From an uncultured Salinimicrobium sp. (lineage in GTDB: Bacteria; Bacteroidota; Bacteroidia; Flavobacteriales; Flavobacteriaceae): DNA of 26,945 nucleotides. The notes beneath the pieces are model-generated. The model worked only from the letters and a program-made list of their open reading frames with translations, was not told where the DNA came from and did no database searches. The position numbers and the translations under genes are program-made. Shown here piece by piece: positions 1 to 8,539 of this stretch (position 1 is its first letter; every line of letters begins with the position of its first letter). Location of the stretch: assembly GCA_946887025.1 (NCBI GenBank), contig CAMPJY010000016.1, forward strand, positions 1-26,945, written 5' to 3'.

Positions 1-36
1 TTTTTCTGTTAAAAGATTTGTTCGTTTTTATTTTTC

Positions 37-225
37 TTATACTTTTACCACGTGAAAAGAATGATTCATATAATAAGGCACATCCCTTGCTTCCGGCCCC
101 GCCGCTAAGCAACAAACCTCCGTGCCTCTTTTTATAATCTGAATCTGTAACTCTTGAACACTTTCCCCGAAATAATTATTTACACCAGCACCAGAATCAA
201 TTCTGAAACTGCTTCTATCCGCCAT
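37..225 (-). CDS. possible small hypothetical protein, 62 aa
   Basis: This short frame starts with ATG and ends with TAA. It reads away from the arginine operon. Its codons look plausible for this genome, but I recognise no family, signal peptide or membrane segment. The middle is mixed polar and hydrophobic with two adjacent Cys. An in-frame stop lies just upstream of the ATG, so the frame cannot be longer. A G-rich stretch before the ATG could act as a weak ribosome site. It may be a real small gene or a chance frame in a spacer. Confidence 0.3.
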   Translation of the reverse strand: MADRSSFRIDSGAGVNNYFGESVQELQIQIIKRGTEVCCLAAGPEARDVPYYMNHSFHVVKV

Positions 226-336
226 ACTACACCCCGGCGCCTTGTGCGTCTATAACTTCTATGGAACTTAGGTGAGTCCGGTTCCCTTCCCACAGATCCC
301 AATTTAATTTTTTCAAATAACTTAATCTTTTAGCAG
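226..336. other. spacer ahead of the arginine operon
   Basis: No gene is visible. A 5-bp inverted repeat (GGAAC at 263-267, GTTCC at 281-285) encloses GGTGAGTCC. The end nearest the operon is AT-rich. I find no good ArgR-type operator (paired TGAAT/ATTCA halves) and no leader peptide with Arg codons. Confidence 0.5.
305..312 (+). promoter_or_regulatory. candidate -7 box for the arginine operon
   Basis: TAATTTTT matches the Bacteroidota -7 consensus TAnnTTTG except at the last base. It ends 24 nt before the GNAT ATG, close to the spacing seen at the clearer promoters in this window. No matching TTG -33 element is present, so this is weak. Confidence 0.25.
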
Positions 337-954
337 ATGAAAATTGTCATTGCTAACCTTACTCATGCTGATTATGCTGAGTTAATCTGTAATACCATAG
401 AAGAATCGGCCAAAGTGCGCGGAACCGGTATTGCCAGAAGAACCCCTGAATATATCCTTACCAAAATGACCAATGGGAATGCAATTATTGCCCTGGATGG
501 GGATAAGTTCGCAGGGTTCTGTTATATTGAAATCTGGGGACATGAAAAATTTGTCGCCAATTCCGGGTTAATTGTCCACCCCGATTACAGGAATCAGGGG
601 CTGGCTAAAAAGATCAAGAAAGCAGTATTCGAGCTTTCAAGAAAAAAATACCCACAGGCTAAGATCTTCGGGATTACTACAGGGCTAGCAGTCATGAAAA
701 TCAATTATGAACTGGGCTACCAGCCGGTTCCATTTTCTGAATTGACGGATGATGAAAGCTTCTGGAAGGGTTGCCAGACCTGTAAGAACTATGATATCCT
801 TACCCGTACTGAAAGAAAAATGTGTCTGTGTACCGGAATGCTCTATGATCCTGCAAAAAAGGAGATCAAGAAGAAGTCCGGAACCAGCGATAAAGGCTTC
901 AAACGTTTAAAAAGTTTAAAGAACACCCTGGTGTATAAAAAAAGTTTAAAATGA
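337..954 (+). CDS. GNAT acyltransferase, probable N-acylglutamate (N-succinylglutamate) synthase
   Basis: This 205-aa protein has a GNAT fold in its first ~130 residues. The acyl-CoA pyrophosphate loop is visible as HPDYRNQGLA at residues 81-90. The C-terminal third carries four Cys (146, 149, 163, 165) arranged CxxC...CxC, then a lysine-rich tail. It is the first gene of the arginine operon, and its stop overlaps the argG start in ATGA. No argA or argJ is present, so the protein most likely acylates glutamate to open the pathway. The downstream carbamoyltransferase points to succinyl-CoA as donor. From memory, gene-fitness work in Bacteroides thetaiotaomicron gave this role to a GNAT gene beside its arginine genes. 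The family call is firm; the substrate is inferred. Confidence 0.8.
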   Translation: MKIVIANLTHADYAELICNTIEESAKVRGTGIARRTPEYILTKMTNGNAIIALDGDKFAGFCYIEIWGHEKFVANSGLIVHPDYRNQGLAKKIKKAVFELSRKKYPQAKIFGITTGLAVMKINYELGYQPVPFSELTDDESFWKGCQTCKNYDILTRTERKMCLCTGMLYDPAKKEIKKKSGTSDKGFKRLKSLKNTLVYKKSLK

Positions 955-2138
955 GAAAATTAGTGTTAGCATACAGCGGAGGATTGGATACGTCCTACTG
1001 CGCAAAATATTTATCAAAGGAAGAGGAATTTGAAGTACATGCCGTAAGCATAAATACCGGAGGATTTTCGAAGGAAGAAATTCAGGCTATAGGCGAAAAG
1101 GCAGTCCAAATGGGAGCGACTACTTACAAGAATATTGATGCAGTTTCTTCTTTTTACCAGAAGGTAGTCAAATATCTGATTTTTGGCAATGTGCTTAAAA
1201 ACGGCACCTATCCACTTTCAGTGAGTGCCGAAAGAATTGTACAGGCCTTGGAGATCATTGAATATGCCAGGAAGATAGGTGCAGGTTATGTCGCTCACGG
1301 AAGTACCGGTGCGGGCAATGACCAGGTGCGCTTCGATATGATCTTTCAGGTGTTGGCTCCGGAGATTCAAATAATCACTCCCATCAGGGATAAACAGCTC
1401 ACAAGACAGGAGGAAATAGATTATCTGAAGGCCAACGGGGTTGACATGTCATGGGAGAAAGCCAAGTATTCCATCAACAGGGGTTTATGGGGAACCAGTG
1501 TAGGAGGGGAGGAAACCCTCACCTCTTCAAAAGCCCTTCCTGAATCGGCCTATCCTTCCCAGCTTCAGGAGAAGGAACCAAAAACTATTAGTCTCAGCTT
1601 CACTAAAGGCGAACTAACAGCGGTCAACGACGTGGAGAATTCTCCCGAAGAAAATATCGTGACCCTCGAAAAGATCGCTTCGGAATACGCTATAGGCAGG
1701 GATATTCATGTCGGCGACACCATTATCGGGATCAAGGGGAGAGTTGGTTTTGAAGCCGCCGCTCCTGCAATTATCCTGAAGGCCCACCACCTGCTTGAAA
1801 AACATACCCTGAGCAAATGGCAGCTCCAGCACAAGGAATCCCTTGCCAACTGGTATGGGATGCACCTGCATGAAGGACAATATCTGGAACCGGTGATGAG
1901 GGATTTCGAAGCTTTTCTTGAAAGTTCCCAGCAACAGGTTACAGGGAAAGTATCCATTACCTTACATCCTTTCAGGTTCAGTCTTAATGGAATAGAATCT
2001 CCATTTGACCTGATGAACTCCGGCTTCGGGAAATATGGTGAAGAGAATACTGCCTGGACCGCCGAAGATGCAAAAGGTTTTATCAAGATCAATTCCAATG
2101 CAGGGAAGATCTATCAACATCTAAAACAGAAATCATGA
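951..2138 (+). CDS. argG: argininosuccinate synthase
   Basis: ArgG condenses citrulline and aspartate with ATP to give argininosuccinate, the seventh step of arginine synthesis in the cytosol. The 395-aa length fits the shorter ArgG type. The N-terminal PP-loop for ATP is clear (AYSGGLDTS, residues 7-15), and HGSTGAGNDQVRFD follows in the synthetase core. The start overlaps the stop of the acyltransferase gene by 4 bp and the stop overlaps argC by 4 bp, so translation is probably coupled. If the pathway runs on succinylated intermediates, this enzyme is the first to see a free, deacylated substrate, although the gene stands near the operon start. Confidence 0.97.
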   Translation: MRKLVLAYSGGLDTSYCAKYLSKEEEFEVHAVSINTGGFSKEEIQAIGEKAVQMGATTYKNIDAVSSFYQKVVKYLIFGNVLKNGTYPLSVSAERIVQALEIIEYARKIGAGYVAHGSTGAGNDQVRFDMIFQVLAPEIQIITPIRDKQLTRQEEIDYLKANGVDMSWEKAKYSINRGLWGTSVGGEETLTSSKALPESAYPSQLQEKEPKTISLSFTKGELTAVNDVENSPEENIVTLEKIASEYAIGRDIHVGDTIIGIKGRVGFEAAAPAIILKAHHLLEKHTLSKWQLQHKESLANWYGMHLHEGQYLEPVMRDFEAFLESSQQQVTGKVSITLHPFRFSLNGIESPFDLMNSGFGKYGEENTAWTAEDAKGFIKINSNAGKIYQHLKQKS

Positions 2139-3100
2139 TAACAGCAGGAATAGTAGGAGGAGCCGGGTATACCGCAGGGGAATTACTCAGAATTCTACTG
2201 AGGCATCCGGAAGTAAAGCTGGATTTTGTTTATAGCACTTCACAGGCTGGTAAACCCATTTCGTCTATACATCAGGATCTTCTTGGGGAGACTGACTTAA
2301 GTTTCTCGGGCACTGTAAATCCCGAGGTAGATGTTTTATTCCTTTGCCTTGGACATGGAAATTCTTCAAGCTTCCTTGACGAACACCAGTTTTCAGCAAC
2401 CACCAAAATTATAGATCTGAGCACTGATTTCAGGGAATCCGGGGCAGATAACAAATTTGTTTATGGCCTTCCAGAGACCAATAAAATGGAGATTCAGGAA
2501 GCCCAGTTCCTTGCCAACCCAGGATGTTTTGCTACGGCTATCAATCTGGCTGTGTTGCCTCTGGCTGCTGAAGGGCTGCTGCAGGATGAACTTCATATTA
2601 ATGGGGTAACGGGAGCGACCGGGGCGGGAACCTCTTTATCCTCAACCACTCATTTTTCCTGGAGGGACAATAATTTTTCGGCCTATAAGGCATTTGAACA
2701 TCAGCATATAAAGGAGATTACCCAGAATGTGAACTTCCTCCAGCCGGATTTTAATTCGGAGATAAACTTCATCCCTAACAGGGGCAATTTCTCCAGGGGG
2801 ATCCATATAACCTTTTACACCAGTTTCTCAGGAAGCCTGGAGGAGGCGAAGAAGCTGTATACAGATTTCTATGCTGATGCTGCTTTTACCTTTGTAGTAG
2901 AGGAGGAAGTGCATCTGAAACAGGTGGTCAACACCAACAAATGCCTTCTGCGACTGCAGAAATTCGGAAATAAACTGCTGGTGACAAGTGTACTGGACAA
3001 CCTTTTGAAGGGAGCCTCGGGACAGGCGGTACAGAATATGAACCTGATGTTCGGTTTTGAAGAGACAACCGGTTTAAGACTAAAGGCAAATTATTTCTAA
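2135..3100 (+). CDS. argC: N-acyl-gamma-glutamyl-phosphate reductase
   Basis: ArgC reduces N-acylglutamyl-5-phosphate to the semialdehyde with NADPH. The 321-aa protein has the Rossmann loop GGAGYTAGEL at residues 8-17 and the catalytic Cys at residue 131 inside NPGCFATA. The motif GATGAGTSLSS follows in the catalytic domain. The start overlaps argG by 4 bp. A 48-bp gap to argD is the longest in this operon, but it contains no clear terminator or promoter. The acyl group it handles (succinyl rather than acetyl) is inferred from the argF' gene downstream. Confidence 0.96.
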   Translation: MITAGIVGGAGYTAGELLRILLRHPEVKLDFVYSTSQAGKPISSIHQDLLGETDLSFSGTVNPEVDVLFLCLGHGNSSSFLDEHQFSATTKIIDLSTDFRESGADNKFVYGLPETNKMEIQEAQFLANPGCFATAINLAVLPLAAEGLLQDELHINGVTGATGAGTSLSSTTHFSWRDNNFSAYKAFEHQHIKEITQNVNFLQPDFNSEINFIPNRGNFSRGIHITFYTSFSGSLEEAKKLYTDFYADAAFTFVVEEEVHLKQVVNTNKCLLRLQKFGNKLLVTSVLDNLLKGASGQAVQNMNLMFGFEETTGLRLKANYF

Positions 3101-3148
3101 GGAACAGACATTTTAGCTGAAATACCAAATTCGATAAAAGAAGTAGAA

Positions 3149-4297
3149 ATGGATTTATTTGACGTATATCCCCTTTATGACATAACTCCTGTACAGGGAA
3201 AGAATGTGTTTGTTTACGACGAGGAAGGGACCGAATATCTTGACCTTTATGGCGGCCATGCCGTGATTTCCATTGGGCATTCACATCCTGAGTATGTGTC
3301 CGCAATTTCAGATCAGGTTGGAAAACTGGGTTTTTACTCCAATTCCATTATTAATCCCCTTCAACAAACAGTTGCGGATAAGATCGAAAAGCTTTCAGGC
3401 TGTACCGGGTATTCCCTTTTTATGTGCAACTCAGGAGCCGAAGCCAATGAAAATGCTTTAAAACTGGCTTCTTTTCACACCGGGAAGAGCAAGGTCATTT
3501 ACTTCAGCAAAGCTTTCCACGGCAGGACCTCTGCAGCAGTTGCCGTAACCGATAACCCCGCGATTCAGGCGCCCCTGAATTCACAGCACCAGACTACCAG
3601 GCTTGAGTTCGGAGATTATGATTCTCTGGAGAAAGAGCTTGAAAAAGGAGATGTGGCGGCAGTGATCTTTGAAGTAATTCAGGGAGTAGGCGGTCTGGAG
3701 GAGGCCTCAACGGAATTTTACCAGAAAGCTTCTGAAAGCTGCAGGAAATTTGGGACTGTTCTTATTGCCGATGAAGTTCAATCCGGATATGGTAGAACGG
3801 GTGATTTTTTTGCCTTCCAGAAACACGGTATCAGACCTGACATCATTTCGGTGGCCAAGGGGATGGGGAATGGTTTTCCTGTTGGAGGAATCCTGATCGA
3901 TAAAGGAATTGAGCCAAAAATGGGGATGCTGGGCACCACCTTCGGAGGTAATCACCTGGCTTGCGCCGCCTGTATCTCAGTCCTGGAGGTCCTCGAGGAA
4001 GAAAAGCTTGCTGCCAATGCTTCCCGCCAATATGAATTCGTAAAGGAGACAGTGGCTGGTATCCCGGAAATAAAAAACCTGAAAGGAAGAGGCCTGATGC
4101 TGGGCCTCGAATTCGATTTTCCCATAGCCGGGCTTAGAAAAGAGCTTCTCTTCAAACATAAGATATTTACAGGGGCCTCTTCAAACAAGAACCAGTTACG
4201 GATTTTACCCCCACTCAGCATTAAAGAGAAACATTTCACAGCCTTCTTTGAGGCATTGAAAACCGCGCTTAAAGAAAACAGCTTCCAGAAATCTTAA
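3149..4297 (+). CDS. argD: N-acylornithine aminotransferase, PLP-dependent
   Basis: This class III aminotransferase transfers an amino group from glutamate to N-acylglutamate semialdehyde, giving N-acylornithine. The 382-aa protein shows the phosphate-cup motif NSGAEANENALKLA, the PLP ring contact DEVQSGYGRTG, and the Schiff-base lysine at residue 237 in SVAKGMGNGFPVGG. ArgD and the succinylornithine enzyme AstC are the same family and cannot be told apart here. Position between argC and argF' makes the biosynthetic role secure. Confidence 0.95.
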   Translation: MDLFDVYPLYDITPVQGKNVFVYDEEGTEYLDLYGGHAVISIGHSHPEYVSAISDQVGKLGFYSNSIINPLQQTVADKIEKLSGCTGYSLFMCNSGAEANENALKLASFHTGKSKVIYFSKAFHGRTSAAVAVTDNPAIQAPLNSQHQTTRLEFGDYDSLEKELEKGDVAAVIFEVIQGVGGLEEASTEFYQKASESCRKFGTVLIADEVQSGYGRTGDFFAFQKHGIRPDIISVAKGMGNGFPVGGILIDKGIEPKMGMLGTTFGGNHLACAACISVLEVLEEEKLAANASRQYEFVKETVAGIPEIKNLKGRGLMLGLEFDFPIAGLRKELLFKHKIFTGASSNKNQLRILPPLSIKEKHFTAFFEALKTALKENSFQKS

Positions 4298-4308
4298 ATG
4301 ACCCTAGA

Positions 4309-5250
4309 ATGAAAAATTATATTCAATTATCCGATATCGAAGATTTGCCGGCCCTTCTTAAAGAAGCGGCCTCACTTAAAGTAGAAAACAAATATCTGGA
4401 ATTGGGAAAGGGCAAAACCTTAGGGATGCTGTTTTTTAACCCCAGCCTAAGGACAAGGCTGAGTACCGAGAAAGCGGCGAAACTGCTGGGGATGGAGGTG
4501 ATGATTATGAATGTAGGCAGCGATGGCTGGGCTTTGGAATTTGAGGACGGGCAAATTATGGATGCTGACAAGGCAGAACATATTAAGGAAGCAGCCGCCG
4601 TTCTTTCTCAATACTGTGATATCATTGCAGTAAGAGCCTTTCCGGAATTGAAAGATAAAGAAAAAGACAAGGCTGAAACTGTCTTGAACGGCTTCAGGAA
4701 ATATGCGACTGTACCCATTGTCAATATGGAAAGTGCCACAGCCCATCCCCTGCAGGCCCTGACGGATGCGCTTACCATTGAGGAGTTGAAAAAGACAAAA
4801 AAACCGAAGGTGGTACTTACCTGGGCTCCGCATCCGCGGGCGCTCCCGCAGGCGGTTCCCAATTCATTTGTGGAAATCATGCAGAGAATGGAGGTGGAGC
4901 TGGTTATCACTAATCCCGAAGGCTATGATCTGGATCCTGAAATTACAAAGGAAAGCCCAATACTTCATGATCAGGAGGAGGCCTTAAAGGATGCAGATTT
5001 CGTCTATGTCAAGAACTGGAGCAGTCCTAAGGAATATGGCAGGATCCTTAGCCAGGATCCCTCCTGGACCTTTTCACAGGAGAAATTGAAGCTTACCAAT
5101 AACGCCAAAGTGATGCACTGCCTTCCGGTTCGGAGAAATGTCGTTATTTCAGATGAAGTCCTTGACAGTGAAAATTCTGTGGTCATCCAACAGGCAGGGA
5201 ACAGGACCTTCGCTGCTCAGGCGGTCCTTAAAAAAATATTGGAGTCATGA
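4309..5250 (+). CDS. argF': N-acylornithine carbamoyltransferase, predicted succinylornithine type
   Basis: The enzyme transfers a carbamoyl group from carbamoyl phosphate to N-acylornithine, giving N-acylcitrulline. The 313-aa protein has the carbamoyl-phosphate loop FFNPSLRTRLST (residues 42-53), the central HPLQALTD, the AOTCase/SOTCase signature WAPHPRALPQAVPNSF, and HCLPVRRN near the end. It matches the Bacteroides fragilis succinylornithine enzyme closely from memory. The residue known to set specificity is Glu92 in Xanthomonas campestris acetylornithine transcarbamylase and Pro90 in the B. fragilis enzyme. Here it is Ala89 (DADKAEH). Replacing Glu92 by Ala in the Xanthomonas enzyme is reported to give succinylornithine activity, so I predict the succinyl substrate. 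The gene starts 11 bp after argD and overlaps argB by 4 bp. Confidence 0.93.
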   Translation: MKNYIQLSDIEDLPALLKEAASLKVENKYLELGKGKTLGMLFFNPSLRTRLSTEKAAKLLGMEVMIMNVGSDGWALEFEDGQIMDADKAEHIKEAAAVLSQYCDIIAVRAFPELKDKEKDKAETVLNGFRKYATVPIVNMESATAHPLQALTDALTIEELKKTKKPKVVLTWAPHPRALPQAVPNSFVEIMQRMEVELVITNPEGYDLDPEITKESPILHDQEEALKDADFVYVKNWSSPKEYGRILSQDPSWTFSQEKLKLTNNAKVMHCLPVRRNVVISDEVLDSENSVVIQQAGNRTFAAQAVLKKILES

Positions 5251-6035
5251 GTGCTGAAATAAAACAAGTCCTGAAGATCGTCAAGATAGGAGGGAAGCTG
5301 ATGGAGGAGGAACAGCAGCTGCGGAATTTCCTCGCGGATTTTTCTGAAATGCAGGGGCCGAAAATCCTGGTACATGGAGGAGGAATCATGGCTACTCAGC
5401 TTTCGGAGAAATTAGGCTACCCTACGACCATGCTCGATGGACGAAGAATCACGGATGAGAATGCCATAAAGGTGATTGTCATGACCTACGCAGGGCTGCT
5501 CAACAAGAATATTGTGGCAGGGCTTCTGGCAAAAGGCGTTCAGGCTCTGGGCCTTTGTGGCGCTGATGGCGGAAGTATTATTTCCAGAAGAAGGCCGGCT
5601 ACCCCCATCGATTATGGTTTTGTGGGCGATGTGGAGGAAGTAAATTCGAATTTTATAACTTCCCTGCTGAAACAGGGGATAATTCCAGTTTTTTCGGCAA
5701 TTTCCTGTACCAGGGATGGGGTGCTGCTCAATACCAATGCCGATTCCATTGCCTCTGAAATTGCGAGCGCAATGGCCGGGGAATATGAGGTGCAGCTGTA
5801 TTTCTGTATGGAAAAACAAGGCGTGATGCTGGATGTGAATGACGAAACCTCCGTAATTAAGGACCTGAACCCTGAAAAGTACAAAACCCTGGTAGACCAA
5901 GGAAAAATAACTGATGGAATGCTGCCCAAGCTTCACAATTGTTTTCATGCCCTTGCTAGGGATGTCTCGGCAGTTTACATTGGGAACGCCAGTTTAATTA
6001 AAGAAGAATCTACAGGAACAAAAATTACCTCATGA
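5247..6035 (+). CDS. argB: N-acylglutamate kinase
   Basis: ArgB phosphorylates N-acylglutamate with ATP, the second step of the pathway. The 262-aa protein is a standard amino-acid kinase: KIGGK at residues 13-17, HGGG at 43-46, LDGRRITD in the acylglutamate-binding part, GLCGADGG, and a late DGMLPKL motif that contacts nucleotide. It lacks the N-terminal extension usual in the arginine-inhibited hexameric form, so feedback control may act elsewhere, perhaps on the acyltransferase. It overlaps both argF' and argE by 4 bp. Confidence 0.96.
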   Translation: MSAEIKQVLKIVKIGGKLMEEEQQLRNFLADFSEMQGPKILVHGGGIMATQLSEKLGYPTTMLDGRRITDENAIKVIVMTYAGLLNKNIVAGLLAKGVQALGLCGADGGSIISRRRPATPIDYGFVGDVEEVNSNFITSLLKQGIIPVFSAISCTRDGVLLNTNADSIASEIASAMAGEYEVQLYFCMEKQGVMLDVNDETSVIKDLNPEKYKTLVDQGKITDGMLPKLHNCFHALARDVSAVYIGNASLIKEESTGTKITS

Positions 6036-7150
6036 CAACAAGCCCGCAACAGAAAGCCGCAGCTATTGAATCCCTCCAGAAGGAGGCGCTTCAGTTTTTG
6101 ACAAATCTTATTGAGACCCCCTCTTTTTCAAAAGAGGAGGACAGGACTGCCGTTCTTCTCGAGAATTGGTTTTCCTCCCGTGGCATGAGCTACGACAGGC
6201 ACAAGAATAATGTATGGGCTAAAAACAGGTACTTCGAAGAATCGAAGCCCAACCTGCTGCTGAATTCCCATCACGATACTGTAAAACCCAATTCAGCATA
6301 CACCAAGGATCCTTTTTCTGCCATTGTGGAGGATGGGAAGCTCTATGGCCTGGGCAGCAACGACGCAGGAGGTTGTCTTACAGCCCTGCTGGCGACCTTT
6401 ACCTACTTTTATGAGGCGGAGGACCTTCAATTCAATTTGATCTTTGCAGGGACTGCAGAGGAGGAAATCAATGGGGAAGACGGAATCGCCTGCCTTTTAC
6501 CCCTTCTTCCGCCCTTAAATGCTGCCATAGTAGGGGAGCCTACGCTGATGTCTATGGCTATTGCGGAAAAAGGTCTGGTGGTATTTGATGCTTCGGTTAA
6601 AGGCACCCCTTCCCACGCGGCGCATCCCAATGATGACAATGCCATCTATAAAACGGCAGAGGTGCTGGACTGGTTTAAGAAATTCACATTTGAAAAAGTT
6701 TCTGAAACCCTGGGAGAAGTAAAACTTACCGTCACTCAGATCAATGCGGGGAGCCAGCACAACGTGGTACCCGCGCAGGTGGATCTGGTGATAGATGTAA
6801 GGGTGAATGACTGCTACACGAACGAAGAGATTGACAAAATCCTTCAGCAGGAGGCACCTGTTGATATCCTGAAAGCCCGCTCCCTTCGCCTGAGTTCCTC
6901 CGGCATTGCTAAGGAACATCCTCTGATTGAAGCGGGCGCCGAAATTGGAATGACATCCTACGGCTCGCCGACCCTTTCTGATCAGGCCATGTTGTCCTGC
7001 CCCTCCCTGAAACTGGGTCCCGGGGACTCGACCCGCTCCCATTCCGCTGATGAATATATTTATATTCAGGAATTTTTTGATGGAATTGCCACCTATATTC
7101 AGCTCATTGAAACAGCAAATAAAAACCTTAACGGGAAATCCCAATTCTGA
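6032..7150 (+). CDS. argE: M20-family N-acylcitrulline/acylornithine deacylase
   Basis: This 372-aa zinc metallopeptidase removes the acyl group. Because carbamoylation happens on acylornithine, the likely substrate is N-succinyl- or N-acetylcitrulline. Metal and catalytic residues are visible: His80-x-Asp82 (SHHD), Asp111 (LGSNDAGG) and the Glu143-Glu144 pair (GTAEEE). A dimerisation-type insert follows around residues 180-280. The fold is shared by ArgE, by DapE (succinyl-diaminopimelate desuccinylase) and by carboxypeptidases, and the last His lies late in the protein (SHSADEY). Its place between argB and argH fixes the pathway. Confidence 0.94.
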   Translation: MTTSPQQKAAAIESLQKEALQFLTNLIETPSFSKEEDRTAVLLENWFSSRGMSYDRHKNNVWAKNRYFEESKPNLLLNSHHDTVKPNSAYTKDPFSAIVEDGKLYGLGSNDAGGCLTALLATFTYFYEAEDLQFNLIFAGTAEEEINGEDGIACLLPLLPPLNAAIVGEPTLMSMAIAEKGLVVFDASVKGTPSHAAHPNDDNAIYKTAEVLDWFKKFTFEKVSETLGEVKLTVTQINAGSQHNVVPAQVDLVIDVRVNDCYTNEEIDKILQQEAPVDILKARSLRLSSSGIAKEHPLIEAGAEIGMTSYGSPTLSDQAMLSCPSLKLGPGDSTRSHSADEYIYIQEFFDGIATYIQLIETANKNLNGKSQF

Positions 7151-7180
7151 GGATTTGCCGAAACAAAAACTTACCAGCTT

Positions 7181-8458
7181 ATGAAACTTTGGGACAAAGG
7201 AATTTCAATAGACGAAAAAATAGAAAAATTCACTGTTGGCAATGACCGCGAACTTGATCTTTTCCTGGCGGAATATGATATACAGGCCTCAATAGCCCAT
7301 GCGAAAATGTTGGGGAAAGTCGGACTTATCACTTCTGAAGAAGCTGACGATCTTGTACTGGAACTGGAAGTGCTGGCAGCCCAGGTAGCGGAGGGGAGTT
7401 TTGAAATAGAAAAGGACTTTGAGGATGTGCATTCCAAAATTGAATATGAACTGACAAAAAAGCTGGGGGATACGGGAAAGAAAATCCATACCGCCCGCTC
7501 CAGGAATGACCAGGTTCTGGTAGCCATGCAGCTTTATTTCAAGCACAATCTTGGCGAAATCATCTCGAAGTCAGAAAACCTCATCGACCTGCTTCTCAAG
7601 CTTGCCGAAGAGCACAAGGAAAAGGTTTTACCTGGCTACACCCATCTGCAGGTGGCAATGCCCTCGTCCTTTGGACTCTGGTTTTCGGCTTATGCAGAAC
7701 TACTTATCGACGATCTATACCTTTTAAAGGCCAGCCTGAAGGTGGTGGACCAGAATCCCCTGGGCTCGGCTGCGGGATATGGCTCCTCGTTTCCCATTGA
7801 TCGTGAATTCACTACCAAAGAGCTAGGTTTCAGCAGCATGAAATACAATGTGGTGGCAGCACAGATGAGTCGTGGGAAATGTGAACGTACCGTAACAGCC
7901 AATATAGGGGCTGTTGCCAATACGCTTTCGCGGTTCGCCATGGATATCTGCCTGTATATCAATCAGAATTTCAATTTTATCAGTTTTCCCGAAGAACTCA
8001 CCACGGGATCAAGTATCATGCCCCATAAAAAGAATCCGGATGTCTTCGAACTCATCAGGGGGAAGTGCAATAAACTCCAGGCTATTGCCAATGAAATGGT
8101 CCTGATCACCAATAATCTTCCCAGCGGATACCACAGGGATTTCCAGCTGCTCAAGGAGAACAGCATCTACGCAGTTGAAAGTATGAAGGAGGTCCTGGAT
8201 GTGTTTATCCATTCCATTGCGCTGATTCAGGTTAAGAAAGTAAACCTGCAGGATGAAAAATACAAGTACCTTTTCACCGTGGACAGTATTAATGAACTGG
8301 TTATGCAGGGTAATTCTTTCAGGGACGCCTATAAAATAATAGGGGAGCAGGTGCAGGCAGGAACTTATTCCGCTTCAGAACCAATACCACATCAGCACCT
8401 TGGAAGCAAGGACAACCTTGGACTTTCGCAGATAGCTAAAAAAAAGAGGGAGGTTTAG
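7181..8458 (+). CDS. argH: argininosuccinate lyase
   Basis: ArgH splits argininosuccinate to arginine and fumarate, the last step. The 425-aa protein belongs to the fumarase/aspartase superfamily. The signature GSSIMPHKKNPD carries the catalytic Ser pair at about 277-278. HTARSRNDQV near residue 110 and PGYTHLQVAMP in the middle are further superfamily blocks. It starts 30 bp after argE and ends the operon. The final codons form one arm of a possible terminator, and an unusual 11-bp repeat array follows. Confidence 0.97.
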   Translation: MKLWDKGISIDEKIEKFTVGNDRELDLFLAEYDIQASIAHAKMLGKVGLITSEEADDLVLELEVLAAQVAEGSFEIEKDFEDVHSKIEYELTKKLGDTGKKIHTARSRNDQVLVAMQLYFKHNLGEIISKSENLIDLLLKLAEEHKEKVLPGYTHLQVAMPSSFGLWFSAYAELLIDDLYLLKASLKVVDQNPLGSAAGYGSSFPIDREFTTKELGFSSMKYNVVAAQMSRGKCERTVTANIGAVANTLSRFAMDICLYINQNFNFISFPEELTTGSSIMPHKKNPDVFELIRGKCNKLQAIANEMVLITNNLPSGYHRDFQLLKENSIYAVESMKEVLDVFIHSIALIQVKKVNLQDEKYKYLFTVDSINELVMQGNSFRDAYKIIGEQVQAGTYSASEPIPHQHLGSKDNLGLSQIAKKKREV

Positions 8459-8485
8459 ATTTTTACTTTCCCTCTTCTTTCTTTT
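8444..8485 (+). terminator. possible terminator overlapping the argH stop
   Basis: AAGAGGGA (8444-8451) pairs perfectly with TCCCTCTT (8469-8476). The stem is flanked by A-runs upstream and a T-rich run downstream. The 17-nt loop is long for an intrinsic terminator, and the upstream arm lies inside the argH coding sequence. Confidence 0.4.
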
Positions 8486-8539
8486 GGGTAATGTTTTCAT
8501 GAAGATTTGGAAGGTTTTTCGCCCTATCTCCTCCCAATC

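Noticed and set aside
170..181. AAATAATTATTT palindrome as an ArgR operator
   Set aside because: It lacks the TGAAT/ATTCA halves and lies too far upstream inside a possible small gene.
226..300. Cobalamin-riboswitch-like words (GGTGAGTCCGG, CCACAG) before the arginine operon
   Set aside because: The core paired elements and the usual box order are missing, and arginine genes are not expected targets.
5412..5948. 178-codon minus-strand frame inside argB
   Set aside because: Antisense to a clear kinase gene, with no recognisable domain or own start context.
6515..7144. 209-codon open frame on the minus strand inside argE
   Set aside because: It lies wholly opposite a gene with intact catalytic motifs; the composition is that of a shadow frame.
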